DNA from: Clostridiales bacterium
Lineage (GTDB): Bacteria > Bacillota > Clostridia > Lachnospirales > Lachnospiraceae
NCBI GenBank assembly: GCA_012520655.1
Contig: JAAYNW010000066.1
Span: 1 to 64,000, forward strand
DNA: 64,000 nucleotides
Direction: 5' to 3'
Position numbers and translations under genes: made by a program. How positions within the stretch are numbered: position 1 is the stretch's first letter; every line of letters begins with the position of its first letter. Under the pieces are notes generated by a model, which saw only the letters and a program-made list of their open reading frames with translations, had not been told where the DNA came from and searched no databases. This document shows, piece after piece, positions 26,697-35,558 of the stretch.

Positions 26697-26726
26697 AAAA
26701 ATCTCCCCGGTTATGGAGAGATTTTT
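26697..26726 (-). terminator. Terminator of RNase P RNA
   Basis: A hairpin AAAATCTCC / GGAGAGATTTTT with a short loop and a T-rich tail on the minus strand, 24 bases beyond the predicted 3' end of the RNase P RNA. The stem is A/T-flanked and may also act on the plus strand. Confidence 0.75.
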
Positions 26727-26749
26727 ACTTTTACTATTATATATTTTCA

Positions 26750-27100
26750 TACTAAGCAGAACGATAAGCCGGGTTATGTCGTGAATGATCATCTATCTGG
26801 AATTACCGTCACCGGTAATCTCTAGCGACCCACCTGAAAGCAGGCCGGGCCGGCCTATTGCTTTCCATTCGGTCTTGCTTCGGATGGGGTTTACATGGCT
26901 CCGTCTGTTACCAGACGGACGGTAGTCTCTTACACTGCCCTTCCACCCTTACCCCGCATAACGGGGCGGTTCATTTCTGTTGCACTATCCTTGGAGTCAC
27001 CTCCACCGGACGTTATCCGGCATCCTGCCCTGCGAAGCCCGGACTTTCCTCACCTGCTTCCTTTCGGAATTGCAGCCGCGATCATTTATTCTACTTAGTA
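26750..27100 (-). ncRNA. rnpB: RNase P RNA (bacterial type A)
   Basis: The catalytic RNA that removes 5' leaders from tRNA precursors. The universally conserved P4 strands are present: GAGGAAAGTCCGGGCT near the 5' side and ACATAACCCGGCTTATCG near the 3' end. The ends were set by P1, a 12-bp helix (TACTAAGTAGAA with TTCTGCTTAGTA, one G-U pair). AGGTGGGTCGCTAGAG and CAGGGCAGGATGCCGG fall at expected internal positions. The total is about 351 nt. The 5' end lies only a few bases after the stop codon of the upstream kinase gene, so it may be processed from a longer transcript. Confidence 0.95.
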
Positions 27101-27103
27101 TTA

Positions 27104-28759
27104 CTAAACATGAAAACAACTTCCTCCGACGAACTCCCGGCAAATGGAATTCTTCGGTAGGTTGTCACTGCTCACACCAATAAAATATTCCAAGAACTTT
27201 AAAAGCCTCTTTGCTTCATGATATTCGGGTTCGCCCTTTTCTATTCCAAAAAGAAGAGGTTCCGCATACTGCTTTAATACTGCCAGTTCGTAAATCAATG
27301 CGGAGTTAAACATGGCGTCCGCACTCTCCTGAAACGGAAAAATATATTTTTCCTCTCCCTTTCTGACAGAACTCCACAGCTCAATAGTTCTTTTTGCACA
27401 AGCGCCTCTCGTACGCGCATCTCTGACCATACGTCTTAGAAGTCTGCCATCCGTAGTCGGAATCCTATTGTGCTCATCGATATTAATGCTCGTCAATGCG
27501 CTGATGTATATTTTGTACTTGCTTTCATTCGGAAGAGAATATGACGTATCGCCGTTCAGTCCATGAATTCCTTCTATCACGAGAACATCATCCGGCCCCA
27601 GTTTTTTATAATTCCCCCTATATTCCCGAAGCCCCGTCTTAAAATTGAAGCTCGGCAATTCCACCGTTTCTCCTTTAAGAAGCTCTGCCATATCCTTATT
27701 GAACTGTTCCACGTCAATTGCTTCCAAGCATTCGAAATTATAATCGCCGTTTTCATCTCTCGGTGTCTTATCCCGATTGACGAAATAATCGTCGAGAGCA
27801 ATCGGATGAGGCGTAAGTCCGTATGTTCGAAGCTGTATGGATAATCTGTGCGAAAAAGTTGTCTTCCCCGAAGAAGAAGGGCCTGCAATCATGACGAACT
27901 TCACTCCGCCTCGCTGTACGATATCTTGGGCAATCTCCCCGATTCTTCTTTCCTGCAACGCTTCCTGGACCAGTATCAGGTCATTGATATTCCCCTTACA
28001 AATCTGATCGTTCAGGTCTCCTACGGTATCGACACCCACCATATTACCCCATTCATCCGATTTTTTCAAGGTTTCAAATAATTTTTCTCTGGGTTCCATC
28101 ATAGGAAGCTTATCCGGCACCTGTTGTTCCGGCAGTAAAAGCATTAAACCCTCTTCATAAGAAAACACCTCAAAATATTTTACATAACCGGTGCTTGGAA
28201 GCATATAGCCATAAAAATAGTCGTAATAACCATCCAGACAATAGACATTCACATTAGAGCTTCTTCTGTAACGAAAAAGCTTTTCTTTGTCTTTCATATT
28301 CTGCCCGCGAAAGATTTCCAAAGCTTCATTAATCGGATAAGATTTTTTGGTAATCGGTATATCTGCCTCTACCAATTCGTGCATTCTTTTGTTCAGACTG
28401 CGGATGAACTCCGGCTCGACTTTGAAATCGCCGTCTATGCTGCAATAATATCCGGGACCGATAGCAAACTCCACTTTAATCTTCCTCAATGTGTTTTCCC
28501 CTACCACATCTCTGAGCGCTTTGATTAACAGCATGACTGCCGTGCGCACATAGGTTTTGTGGCCTGCCGAATCGCCTAAGGTAATAAATGTCAGTTCACA
28601 ATCCTTACTTACTTCCTTGATCAGTTCCCTTATCTTCCCATTAGCGGTTACGAGAGCAATCCTCTGTCGATATTGATTCTGATATTCTTTCGCTATTTCT
28701 TCGTACAACGTACCTTTTTCGTATTGCCTCTTTTCGCCGTCTATCGTAACTGTAACCAT
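27104..28759 (-). CDS. Uridine-kinase-like nucleoside kinase with N-terminal TGS/ThrRS-like region
   Basis: A ~551-residue fusion. Residues ~1-60 are a TGS-type ubiquitin fold (MVTVTIDGEKRQYEKGTLYE). Residues ~65-220 resemble the second additional domain of threonyl-tRNA synthetase. The C-terminal half is a PRK/uridine-kinase domain with P-loop VMIAGPSSSGKTTFSHRL and a conserved IALDDYFVNRDKTP. This architecture is common in Clostridia as a putative nucleoside or phosphoribulokinase-family kinase; the substrate is not proven. The ATG at 28759 has GGAGGATATA upstream and is preferred over the TTG at 28771. It sits in the dgt-dnaG-rpoD block directly before rnpB. Confidence 0.85.
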   Translation of the reverse strand: MVTVTIDGEKRQYEKGTLYEEIAKEYQNQYRQRIALVTANGKIRELIKEVSKDCELTFITLGDSAGHKTYVRTAVMLLIKALRDVVGENTLRKIKVEFAIGPGYYCSIDGDFKVEPEFIRSLNKRMHELVEADIPITKKSYPINEALEIFRGQNMKDKEKLFRYRRSSNVNVYCLDGYYDYFYGYMLPSTGYVKYFEVFSYEEGLMLLLPEQQVPDKLPMMEPREKLFETLKKSDEWGNMVGVDTVGDLNDQICKGNINDLILVQEALQERRIGEIAQDIVQRGGVKFVMIAGPSSSGKTTFSHRLSIQLRTYGLTPHPIALDDYFVNRDKTPRDENGDYNFECLEAIDVEQFNKDMAELLKGETVELPSFNFKTGLREYRGNYKKLGPDDVLVIEGIHGLNGDTSYSLPNESKYKIYISALTSINIDEHNRIPTTDGRLLRRMVRDARTRGACAKRTIELWSSVRKGEEKYIFPFQESADAMFNSALIYELAVLKQYAEPLLFGIEKGEPEYHEAKRLLKFLEYFIGVSSDNLPKNSICREFVGGSCFHV

Positions 28760-28781
28760 TATATCCTCCAAATCCTGCTGC

Positions 28782-29564
28782 CTACATTATCCAAAACGGA
28801 TTCTTTTCTTTTGCCGCAAATACGGTAAGCTGCGGCAGCTCTCTTTTAATATATTCCCTCATATATGGAATAAATATCTTCTCCAGACCAAAATGACCGG
28901 CATCGATGATCATAAGGCCCTGCGCCATCGCATCCAATCCCTCGTGATGCTCGATATCTCCCGTAATGAGCACCTCTGCCCCCGCCACCACTGCCGGCTT
29001 TATCATCGACTTACCGGAGCCCGGCGATACTGCTGCCCATTCGATAGGCGTATCCGGCTCTCCGTATATTTTTACATTCTCCAAATCAAATGTTTCTTTT
29101 ACAAAAGAAGCACATTCCTCCAGAGTCATGACCTGAACAAGTCTTCCATATCTGCCGATTCCCTCTTTTGCAATCTCATCCTCATAAGTGATGTCAAGAA
29201 CCTGTCGATTCGTTAAGCCCAGTTCATCAGCCGCCGCATCCGCCATACCCATTACGTCAAAGTTCGTATGCATCGCATAATAGCTTATATCATTGTGCAA
29301 AAGTTTTATGATCCTGCGCCCGATAAAATCATCCGACGTGATTTTTTTCATGGGAGAAAAGATGAGAGGATGATGCGTCAGAAGCATATCCGCTCCTGCC
29401 CGTACCGCTTCGTCTATCACTTCATCCGTGGCATCAAGCGCTATGCACAGCCTGTTTACTTCCTTGTCTCTTCTTCCCGCAAGAAGCCCTACGTTATCCC
29501 AGCTTTCCGCAAAAGAAGAAGGAGAAAGTCTCTCCAGACTTTCAATGATCTTATCACATCTCAT
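28782..29564 (-). CDS. Nif3-like dinuclear metal-centre protein
   Basis: A ~260-residue member of the Nif3/YqfO family, once called GTP cyclohydrolase I type 2. The metal ligands are seen in LLTHHPLIFSPMKK (paired His) and near the C-terminus in GDIEHHEGLDAMAQG and IIDAGHFGLEK. The start of the domain reads SFAESWDNVGLLAGRRD. The family forms hexamers with two metal ions per subunit and has no settled function. The ORF begins at 29594, but the Met at 29564 fits homologues. It follows trmK in the conserved rpoD-trmK-nif3 order of Firmicutes. Confidence 0.88.
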   Translation of the reverse strand: MRCDKIIESLERLSPSSFAESWDNVGLLAGRRDKEVNRLCIALDATDEVIDEAVRAGADMLLTHHPLIFSPMKKITSDDFIGRRIIKLLHNDISYYAMHTNFDVMGMADAAADELGLTNRQVLDITYEDEIAKEGIGRYGRLVQVMTLEECASFVKETFDLENVKIYGEPDTPIEWAAVSPGSGKSMIKPAVVAGAEVLITGDIEHHEGLDAMAQGLMIIDAGHFGLEKIFIPYMREYIKRELPQLTVFAAKEKNPFWIM

Positions 29565-29621
29565 ACACCGCCGCCTTTCCCATACGCTTCTCATATGTTA
29601 CTCATTTATCGTCTTGACCTT

Positions 29622-30410
29622 TTAATATATTAGGCTATGAGCACCTCCTGCATCCATATAAGAAAGTGCCGCATCAATGTCTCTTATCCTGCCTGCTATT
29701 TCTCTCCGTCTCATATTCCGCCTGTCGATTTGTGTCCCATTTTCTTCGCCAGACTTTTCCAGATCTCTGAGAATTTCTTCGCATAAGGCCCGTTCTTTTA
29801 TTAAGAATCCAAGCAATATGGGATTCTTTCTTTTTAAAAGGACAGGGCCGTACTTATCGTCTACCTGCCGGCTGACGACCGGGAGTTCTTCCTGTCCTAT
29901 ATCTCCTGTCGTAGGCTGCACTTTTATGACCGAATAATATTTTCCGTCCTCCAAAATCATATTCTCATCTGTTATAAGATATCCCTGCTCCCGCAAGTAT
30001 TCTCTCATTCCCTGCAGCTCAGATTGAGGCTGCAGGATAAATTCCTTCATGGAACGTACTTTCTCCCTTCCTTCTTCAAGTATCCGTTTCATCAATTTGC
30101 CGCCCATGCCTGCACAAATCAGAGTATCGGCCTCACCCGGAAGAAGTGACGTCACTCCGTCGGACAATCTGGTCTCTATGTAATCTGTCAAAGCATAATC
30201 TTCGACATGTTTTCTCGCCGCTTCCAGAGGTCCCTTTCTTACATCCATAGCGATTGCTTTAGGACATATACCGGTTTTTACCAGGTAAATAGATATGAAT
30301 CCATGATCGCAGCCTACATCACACACAGCATTTCCCTTCGTTACCATATGGGCTACGGCGGACATTCTGTCCGATAATACAACTTCCTTTAAACTTCTGT
30401 CTGCACTCAT
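29622..30410 (-). CDS. trmK: tRNA (adenine-22-N1)-methyltransferase
   Basis: Methylates N1 of A22 in bacterial tRNAs using SAM. The Rossmann fold has motif I NAVCDVGCDHGFISIYL, then AIAMDVRKGPLEAARKH, the catalytic-loop region DTLICAGMGGKLMKRIL and FILQPQSELQGMREYL. At 262 residues it is slightly longer than the Bacillus protein; the extra length is a basic, charged C-terminal tail (residues ~190-262, e.g. QIDRRNMRRREIAGRI). It lies 13 bases after rpoD, the standard neighbourhood. Confidence 0.9.
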   Translation of the reverse strand: MSADRSLKEVVLSDRMSAVAHMVTKGNAVCDVGCDHGFISIYLVKTGICPKAIAMDVRKGPLEAARKHVEDYALTDYIETRLSDGVTSLLPGEADTLICAGMGGKLMKRILEEGREKVRSMKEFILQPQSELQGMREYLREQGYLITDENMILEDGKYYSVIKVQPTTGDIGQEELPVVSRQVDDKYGPVLLKRKNPILLGFLIKERALCEEILRDLEKSGEENGTQIDRRNMRRREIAGRIRDIDAALSYMDAGGAHSLIY

Positions 30411-30423
30411 TATCTTAATCCGA

Positions 30424-31548
30424 TTAATCCAAGTAGTCTTTTAGTTTGCGGCTTCTGCTAGGATGCCTTAATTTACGAAGCGCTTTCGCTTCTATCTGTC
30501 TGATACGTTCGCGGGTAACATTGAACTCTTTACCGACTTCTTCCAGCGTTCTCGCACGTCCGTCATCCAGACCAAAACGCAATCGAAGCACTTTCTGTTC
30601 TCTTTCCGTCAAGGTTCCGAGCACTTCCACCAGCTGTTCTTTTAATAAAGTAAAGGCGGCCGCATCTGCGGGTACCGGAACGTTGTCATCCTGGATAAAG
30701 TCTCCCAAATGACTGTCTTCTTCTTCTCCGATAGGCGTTTCCAAAGAAACCGGCTCCTGAGAAATCTTAAGAATCTCTCTTACCCTGTCTACAGGCATAT
30801 TCATTTCTTCCGCAATCTCTTCCGGAGAAGGCTCGCGTCCCAATTCCTGCAAAAGCTGTCTGCTTACGCGAATCAGCTTATTGATTGTCTCTACCATATG
30901 GACCGGAATACGTATCGTTCTCGCCTGATCGGCAATAGCTCTTGTAATAGCCTGACGAATCCACCATGTAGCATACGTAGAAAACTTGTATCCCTTTCTG
31001 TAGTCAAACTTTTCCACAGCCTTAATAAGACCAAGATTGCCTTCCTGAATTAAATCGAGGAAAAGCATACCGCGGCCTACATATCTTTTCGCTATGCTGA
31101 CAACAAGACGCAAGTTCGCTTCCGCAAGACGTTTCTTCGCTTCGTCATCTCCCATTTCCATTTTCTTCGCAAGCTCAATCTCTTCCTCCGCACTAAGAAG
31201 AGGGACCTTTCCGATTTCTTTCAGATACATTCTGACGGGATCCTCGATACTGATGCCGTCCGGCACGGAAAGATCGATGCTCTCCACATCTACCTCGTCT
31301 TCCTCCGTAAGAATAATCTCCTCATCATCCACGTCATCGTCTTCCGTGATACGAAGTACATCCACGCTGTTTTGCTCCAGAGTTTCCATTATCTTATCGA
31401 ACTGTTCCTCCTCAAGCGCCATGTCGGCGAAGAAGTCGTTAATCTCCTGATATTCCAGAACATTTTTTTTCTTTTTAGCAGTGTTTAAGAGTTCCTTCAA
31501 ATGCTCCTCAAACTTTGCCTGTGTGTTTTCATCCATTTTAGGTTCCAT
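30424..31548 (-). CDS. rpoD: RNA polymerase primary sigma factor
   Basis: The housekeeping sigma factor (SigA). In 374 residues it has an acidic N-terminal region 1.1 ([19 protein letters not shown] followed by an Asp/Glu tract), region 1.2 ([20 protein letters not shown]), region 2 with [20 protein letters not shown] and [18 protein letters not shown] (core binding and -10 recognition), region 3, and region 4 with the helix-turn-helix [19 protein letters not shown] (-35 recognition). It agrees with the sigmaA promoters seen across the window. It is the middle gene of dgt-dnaG-rpoD-trmK. Confidence 0.98.
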   Translation of the reverse strand: MEPKMDENTQAKFEEHLKELLNTAKKKKNVLEYQEINDFFADMALEEEQFDKIMETLEQNSVDVLRITEDDDVDDEEIILTEEDEVDVESIDLSVPDGISIEDPVRMYLKEIGKVPLLSAEEEIELAKKMEMGDDEAKKRLAEANLRLVVSIAKRYVGRGMLFLDLIQEGNLGLIKAVEKFDYRKGYKFSTYATWWIRQAITRAIADQARTIRIPVHMVETINKLIRVSRQLLQELGREPSPEEIAEEMNMPVDRVREILKISQEPVSLETPIGEEEDSHLGDFIQDDNVPVPADAAAFTLLKEQLVEVLGTLTEREQKVLRLRFGLDDGRARTLEEVGKEFNVTRERIRQIEAKALRKLRHPSRSRKLKDYLD

Positions 31549-31576
31549 CCTTCCTCAAGTAGTCATAGTATTATCT

Positions 31577-33352
31577 TTAATCCAAAGAAATATGCGTTTT
31601 GCTAAGTTCTTCCAACGCTTTTTTTCCCGCAATCACCTGATTTACGGCGCTGATATCCGCTCCCAACTTTCCGGAATAGTATTCATAGCTATTCTTTTTC
31701 ACGGTATAAAGGATATCGTGGAATGCCTTTTCCCGTTCCTGTTTCGTCTCCAGTTCCTCAAGCTTAGTGTTAAAAAGCGCCGCTACCTCCCGCTGATCCT
31801 CTTCATCCGTAAATAGGCTGACTATATAAGCCGGATTAAGCTTTCCCTGTTTAAGATCTTCGAACAGCTTGTCCGCCACTTTACGATATAACTCTACCGT
31901 AAAATCCTCAGGCGATATATATTTTACAATTTTAGGAAATACTCCGGGTTCCTCTGTAATCCAAGTAATGAGAAGCCTCTGCGCCTTTTTCATATTCTCC
32001 TCCGGTGTATTCTTCTTCTCCGCAATCCCTGACTTCGGACGAACTACCGGACTCACAAGCCCAGTCTTTGCCGCATATGAAGTTACGAGCTTCCTTAAAT
32101 TGTCAAAACCTATGCCATATTTATCCGCTACCGCTTCTATGTAGTTTTCCCGTTCTACTTCCTCCGGAAAACCGCACAGCTTTTTCGCTATTTCTCTATG
32201 GAACTTCGTCTTGGATTCCGGATCTCTTAAGTTATAGTCCTTTTCCATGATACGAAGCTCGAAGAAAAAGCTGTTCTCCGCATCGTTCATTCTCTGCAAA
32301 AATGCGTCGATTCCCAGATTCTTTATAAACTCATCCGGATCCTTATAAGGTTCCAAATTAATGATTTTACCGCTCAACCCCACTTCTTTCAAAATAGAAA
32401 TAGCTCTGAGCGCCGCGTTTATTCCCGCGCCATCGCTGTCATAGGCAAGAAGCACCTCCTGCGTATATCTGCGAAGGAGGTTCGCCTGTCCCGCCGTAAA
32501 TGCAGTTCCAAGCGATGCCACCGCCTGCGTAAATCCGGCCTGATGCATAGCAATCACATCCATATAACCTTCACAAAGAATCACATTACTCTGCCGCGAG
32601 GTTCTTGCGAAATTCAAGCCGTACAAATTACGGCTCTTATCGAAGACTATCGTTTCCGGCGAGTTCAAATATTTCGGTTTGGCATCGCCCATAACGCGCC
32701 CGCCGAAACCTATCACTCTATGATTGATATCCTGAATGGGAAATATCACTCTGTTCCAGAATTTATCGTGCATTCCGTATTTCTCATCGTAGCTTGCCAG
32801 TCCCGCTTCCTGTATTAAATCGTCTCCGTAGCCCTTAGAACGCAAATATCGTATCAAATCGTTACTCGACACATTGGCAAAACCGAGGCCGAATTTTTTC
32901 ATCGTCTCATCGCTTAGCTGCCTGTCCGCCAAATAGCGGTAGCCTATACTGCCACGCTGTGAACGGAGCTGGTAGTAAAAATATTTTGCCGCTTCTTTAT
33001 TTACTTCCAACAGTTTATTTCTTTTGCTCTCCTTTTTCTTTATCTCTTCCGAATATTCTATCTCGGGCAAATCCACATTTACTCTGTCCGCAAGCATCTT
33101 TATCGCCTCCGGAAAAGTAAAGTTCTCATACTCCATAATAAAAGTAAATACGTTTCCGCCTGCACCACAGCCGAAGCAATAATACATCTGCTTACTTCTC
33201 GAAACGGAAAAAGATGGGGACTTTTCATTGTGAAAAGGGCAGAGACCGAAATGGCTGCTTCCTTTTTTCTGCAAACGTACATACCCGGAAATCACATCTA
33301 CTATATCGTTTTTCAATCGTACTTCTTCTACTAACTCATCAGGATAGTACAC
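31577..33352 (-). CDS. dnaG: DNA primase
   Basis: Makes RNA primers at the replication fork. The N-terminal zinc ribbon is CPFHNEKSPSFSVSRSK with CFGCGAGGN. The catalytic core contains the TOPRIM motif VILCEGYMDVIAMHQAGF and YDSDGAGINAALRA. The C-terminal ~150 residues are the helical helicase-binding domain. It has 591 residues, a normal length. The start is a GTG at 33352 with AAGGG seven bases upstream. It precedes rpoD by 28 bases, the classical macromolecular-synthesis arrangement without rpsU. Confidence 0.97.
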   Translation of the reverse strand: MYYPDELVEEVRLKNDIVDVISGYVRLQKKGSSHFGLCPFHNEKSPSFSVSRSKQMYYCFGCGAGGNVFTFIMEYENFTFPEAIKMLADRVNVDLPEIEYSEEIKKKESKRNKLLEVNKEAAKYFYYQLRSQRGSIGYRYLADRQLSDETMKKFGLGFANVSSNDLIRYLRSKGYGDDLIQEAGLASYDEKYGMHDKFWNRVIFPIQDINHRVIGFGGRVMGDAKPKYLNSPETIVFDKSRNLYGLNFARTSRQSNVILCEGYMDVIAMHQAGFTQAVASLGTAFTAGQANLLRRYTQEVLLAYDSDGAGINAALRAISILKEVGLSGKIINLEPYKDPDEFIKNLGIDAFLQRMNDAENSFFFELRIMEKDYNLRDPESKTKFHREIAKKLCGFPEEVERENYIEAVADKYGIGFDNLRKLVTSYAAKTGLVSPVVRPKSGIAEKKNTPEENMKKAQRLLITWITEEPGVFPKIVKYISPEDFTVELYRKVADKLFEDLKQGKLNPAYIVSLFTDEEDQREVAALFNTKLEELETKQEREKAFHDILYTVKKNSYEYYSGKLGADISAVNQVIAGKKALEELSKTHISLD

Positions 33353-33399
33353 TTTTTTTCCCTTCTTTTATATAAATAATTCAATATCTCATCACATTC

Positions 33400-34407
33400 T
33401 CAATAATGCCACGATTTCGGTATGAACAATTCCTCATACTTCGCAATGGCAAATCGATCCGTCATCGCTCCTATGAAATCGCACACAATGATTTCCGGAT
33501 GCTCACCATGCTCCTCCATTCGTGCAGTCAGGTGCTTCGGAATAAGCTCCATATGGCGAAGATAATATTCATAAAGCGATTCCATAAGCATCTCCGCTTT
33601 CTTCTCTTCGCTTTTTGCTTCTTTGTTCTTGTACACCATTTCGAACATAAAAGCTCTTAATTTCTTCATAGCTTCCGCAACCGGGACAGACATCATAATA
33701 TCGTCTTTGTCATAGCTGGTCGTTACCAAATCATGAATGAAGTGGTCAAGACGCTCTCCTGTCGTCTCTCCGATCACCTCTGCTATTTCCTTAGGCACAT
33801 CGGACTCCTTTAGAATTCCTCCGCGAATGGCATCGTCCATATCGTGGTGGATATATGCAATCTTATCCGAAAAACGGACAATCTTTCCTTCCAGTGTAGA
33901 TGGCATTCCTTTTGTCTGGTGATTCCGTATTCCGTCTCTGACTTCTTCCGTAAGATTCAGTCCCTGCCCGTCCTTCTCCAAGCAATCCACCGTGCGGACG
34001 CTTTGTTCGCTATGGCAAAAACCATAAGGACATACTCTGTCAAGGGCGCGCTCCCCCGCATGACCAAAGGGCGTATGCCCCAAATCATGTCCCAGAGCGA
34101 TAGCTTCCACCAAATCTTCGTTCATCCGGAGTGCCTTTGCAATCGTGCGCGCATTCTGGGATACTTCAAGGGTATGAGTCAGTCTCGTCCTGTAATGATC
34201 TCCTTCCGGCGTCAAAAAAACCTGCGTTTTATCCTTTAACCGCCTGAACGCCTTACTGTGCAATATTCTATCGCGGTCTCTCTGATAGACCGGCCGGATA
34301 TCGCATTGCTCTTCCTCCCTGAGTCTGCCTTTGGAATTCATGCTTAGAGACGCATAAGGACTTAAATATTCTTTTTCCCATTGTTCCAGTTTCTCACGAA
34401 TTAACAT
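33400..34407 (-). CDS. dgt: Deoxyguanosinetriphosphate triphosphohydrolase-like HD protein
   Basis: A ~335-residue dNTPase of the dGTPase/SAMHD1 superfamily that splits dNTPs to nucleoside and triphosphate. Markers are FRRLKDKTQVFLTPEGDHYRTR, HTLEVSQNARTIAKAL (first metal His), ALGHDLGHTPFGHAGE (HD pair) and IVRFSDKIAYIHHDMDDA (distal Asp). It is the first gene of the block ahead of dnaG, its usual place in Clostridia. ATG at 34407 and GTG at 34413 are both possible; no strong Shine-Dalgarno sequence decides. Confidence 0.93.
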   Translation of the reverse strand: MLIREKLEQWEKEYLSPYASLSMNSKGRLREEEQCDIRPVYQRDRDRILHSKAFRRLKDKTQVFLTPEGDHYRTRLTHTLEVSQNARTIAKALRMNEDLVEAIALGHDLGHTPFGHAGERALDRVCPYGFCHSEQSVRTVDCLEKDGQGLNLTEEVRDGIRNHQTKGMPSTLEGKIVRFSDKIAYIHHDMDDAIRGGILKESDVPKEIAEVIGETTGERLDHFIHDLVTTSYDKDDIMMSVPVAEAMKKLRAFMFEMVYKNKEAKSEEKKAEMLMESLYEYYLRHMELIPKHLTARMEEHGEHPEIIVCDFIGAMTDRFAIAKYEELFIPKSWHY

Positions 34408-34536
34408 AGTCACTTAAGCTTCTACCTCAACCTTTCACTGTCACACAAATTGTAGCCACTGTTTTAAATATTCTCGGTCAACATCCAAATTCCTTTATTT
34501 TTTCTTTATTTTACAGTTATTTTTTCATCGCATCCG

Positions 34537-35433
34537 TTATCGGCATATATCATAAATAAATTCCGCGTTCTTATCCATAGCCTCATACGCCGTTTTAAAC
34601 GGAGACATTTGGAAAACATGCCACATTCCTTTAAATATGTCGATTTTTACCGGAACATTGGCCTTTACCATTTTCTTGTGGAGCATGGTAGCGTCGCTTA
34701 ACAGTATTTCATTATCACCCACCTGTATATAAGTCGAAGGAAAGCCTTCAAAATCTCCAAAAATCGGAGAAATAAACGGATTTTCCAAGTTCTGCCCGCA
34801 GGCATAATTACAAATCATCTGTTCAATATATTCTTCGTTCAGTACAGGGTCCACTTCTTTTTTACTCCCATGAGTATTTCCCGAGGCTGTAAGATCCGTC
34901 CACGGAGACATAAGAACAAGACCTCTCGGGAGGATTCTTCCTTCCCCTTTTAACTTATGGGTGAGAGCAAGCGCCAGATTCCCCCCTGCCGAATCCCCCG
35001 CCACAATGACATCTCTCGCCCCGTATCCTAAGAGCATCAAATAATTCCACGCTGTCATAGCATCCTCCAATGCCGCCGGATAAGGATACTCAGGCGCCAG
35101 CCTGTAGTCGAAGCTAAGTACATCCATGGAGGTTGACATAGCCAGTTTCGTGGTCAATGTTCTCGCATATTGGCTGCTGCCGGTAGAATATCCGCCGCCG
35201 TGGCAATACAGTATCACATATTTTTTCATATGTGCTCTGTTCACGGCTATCCATTCCCCGTACATATTCTCAATTTGCGTCGCTTTTACGGTTGTTTCCT
35301 TGCTGCTTCCCAAAAAAGCGCCGAAATAGTCCTGCGATTGCCTGTGCTTCTCAATATCCGCGTTCTCCACTACACTATGCACCCGTTTAATAAGGTTCAT
35401 GAGGTTTTGATTTCTTTTTTCCGACAATGCCAT
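34537..35433 (-). CDS. Alpha/beta hydrolase, HSL-type esterase
   Basis: A ~298-residue cytosolic esterase of the hormone-sensitive-lipase family. The oxyanion motif is YCHGGGYSTGSS and the nucleophile elbow GDSAGGNLALAL. The catalytic Asp is probably in QVGDNEILLSDA and the His in FKGMWHVFQM. There is no signal peptide. It is divergent from an acyltransferase gene and a DUF6320 gene, suggesting a shared acyl or lipid-ester pathway. ATG 35433 and GTG 35445 are both plausible starts. Confidence 0.85.
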   Translation of the reverse strand: MALSEKRNQNLMNLIKRVHSVVENADIEKHRQSQDYFGAFLGSSKETTVKATQIENMYGEWIAVNRAHMKKYVILYCHGGGYSTGSSQYARTLTTKLAMSTSMDVLSFDYRLAPEYPYPAALEDAMTAWNYLMLLGYGARDVIVAGDSAGGNLALALTHKLKGEGRILPRGLVLMSPWTDLTASGNTHGSKKEVDPVLNEEYIEQMICNYACGQNLENPFISPIFGDFEGFPSTYIQVGDNEILLSDATMLHKKMVKANVPVKIDIFKGMWHVFQMSPFKTAYEAMDKNAEFIYDICR

Positions 35434-35558
35434 ATGAATAATCACGCCTTTCGTATAATTAATCTGACACTTTTTAAGCCAATTCTATCACATAATTTAC
35501 ATTTTGTGGTATACTCTATACATTACATCAAGAATCTTTTTACTTTTGAGGATTATTT

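Noticed and set aside
27089-27122. TAGAAT as a -10 box of an rnpB promoter
   Set aside because: It falls inside the P1 helix of the RNA, so it cannot be the promoter of the mature 5' end.
26604-27183. ORFs 26604-26792 (-), 26858-27160 (+), 26895-27098 (+) and 26980-27183 (+)
   Set aside because: They overlap the RNase P RNA or its terminator region and are chance reading frames.
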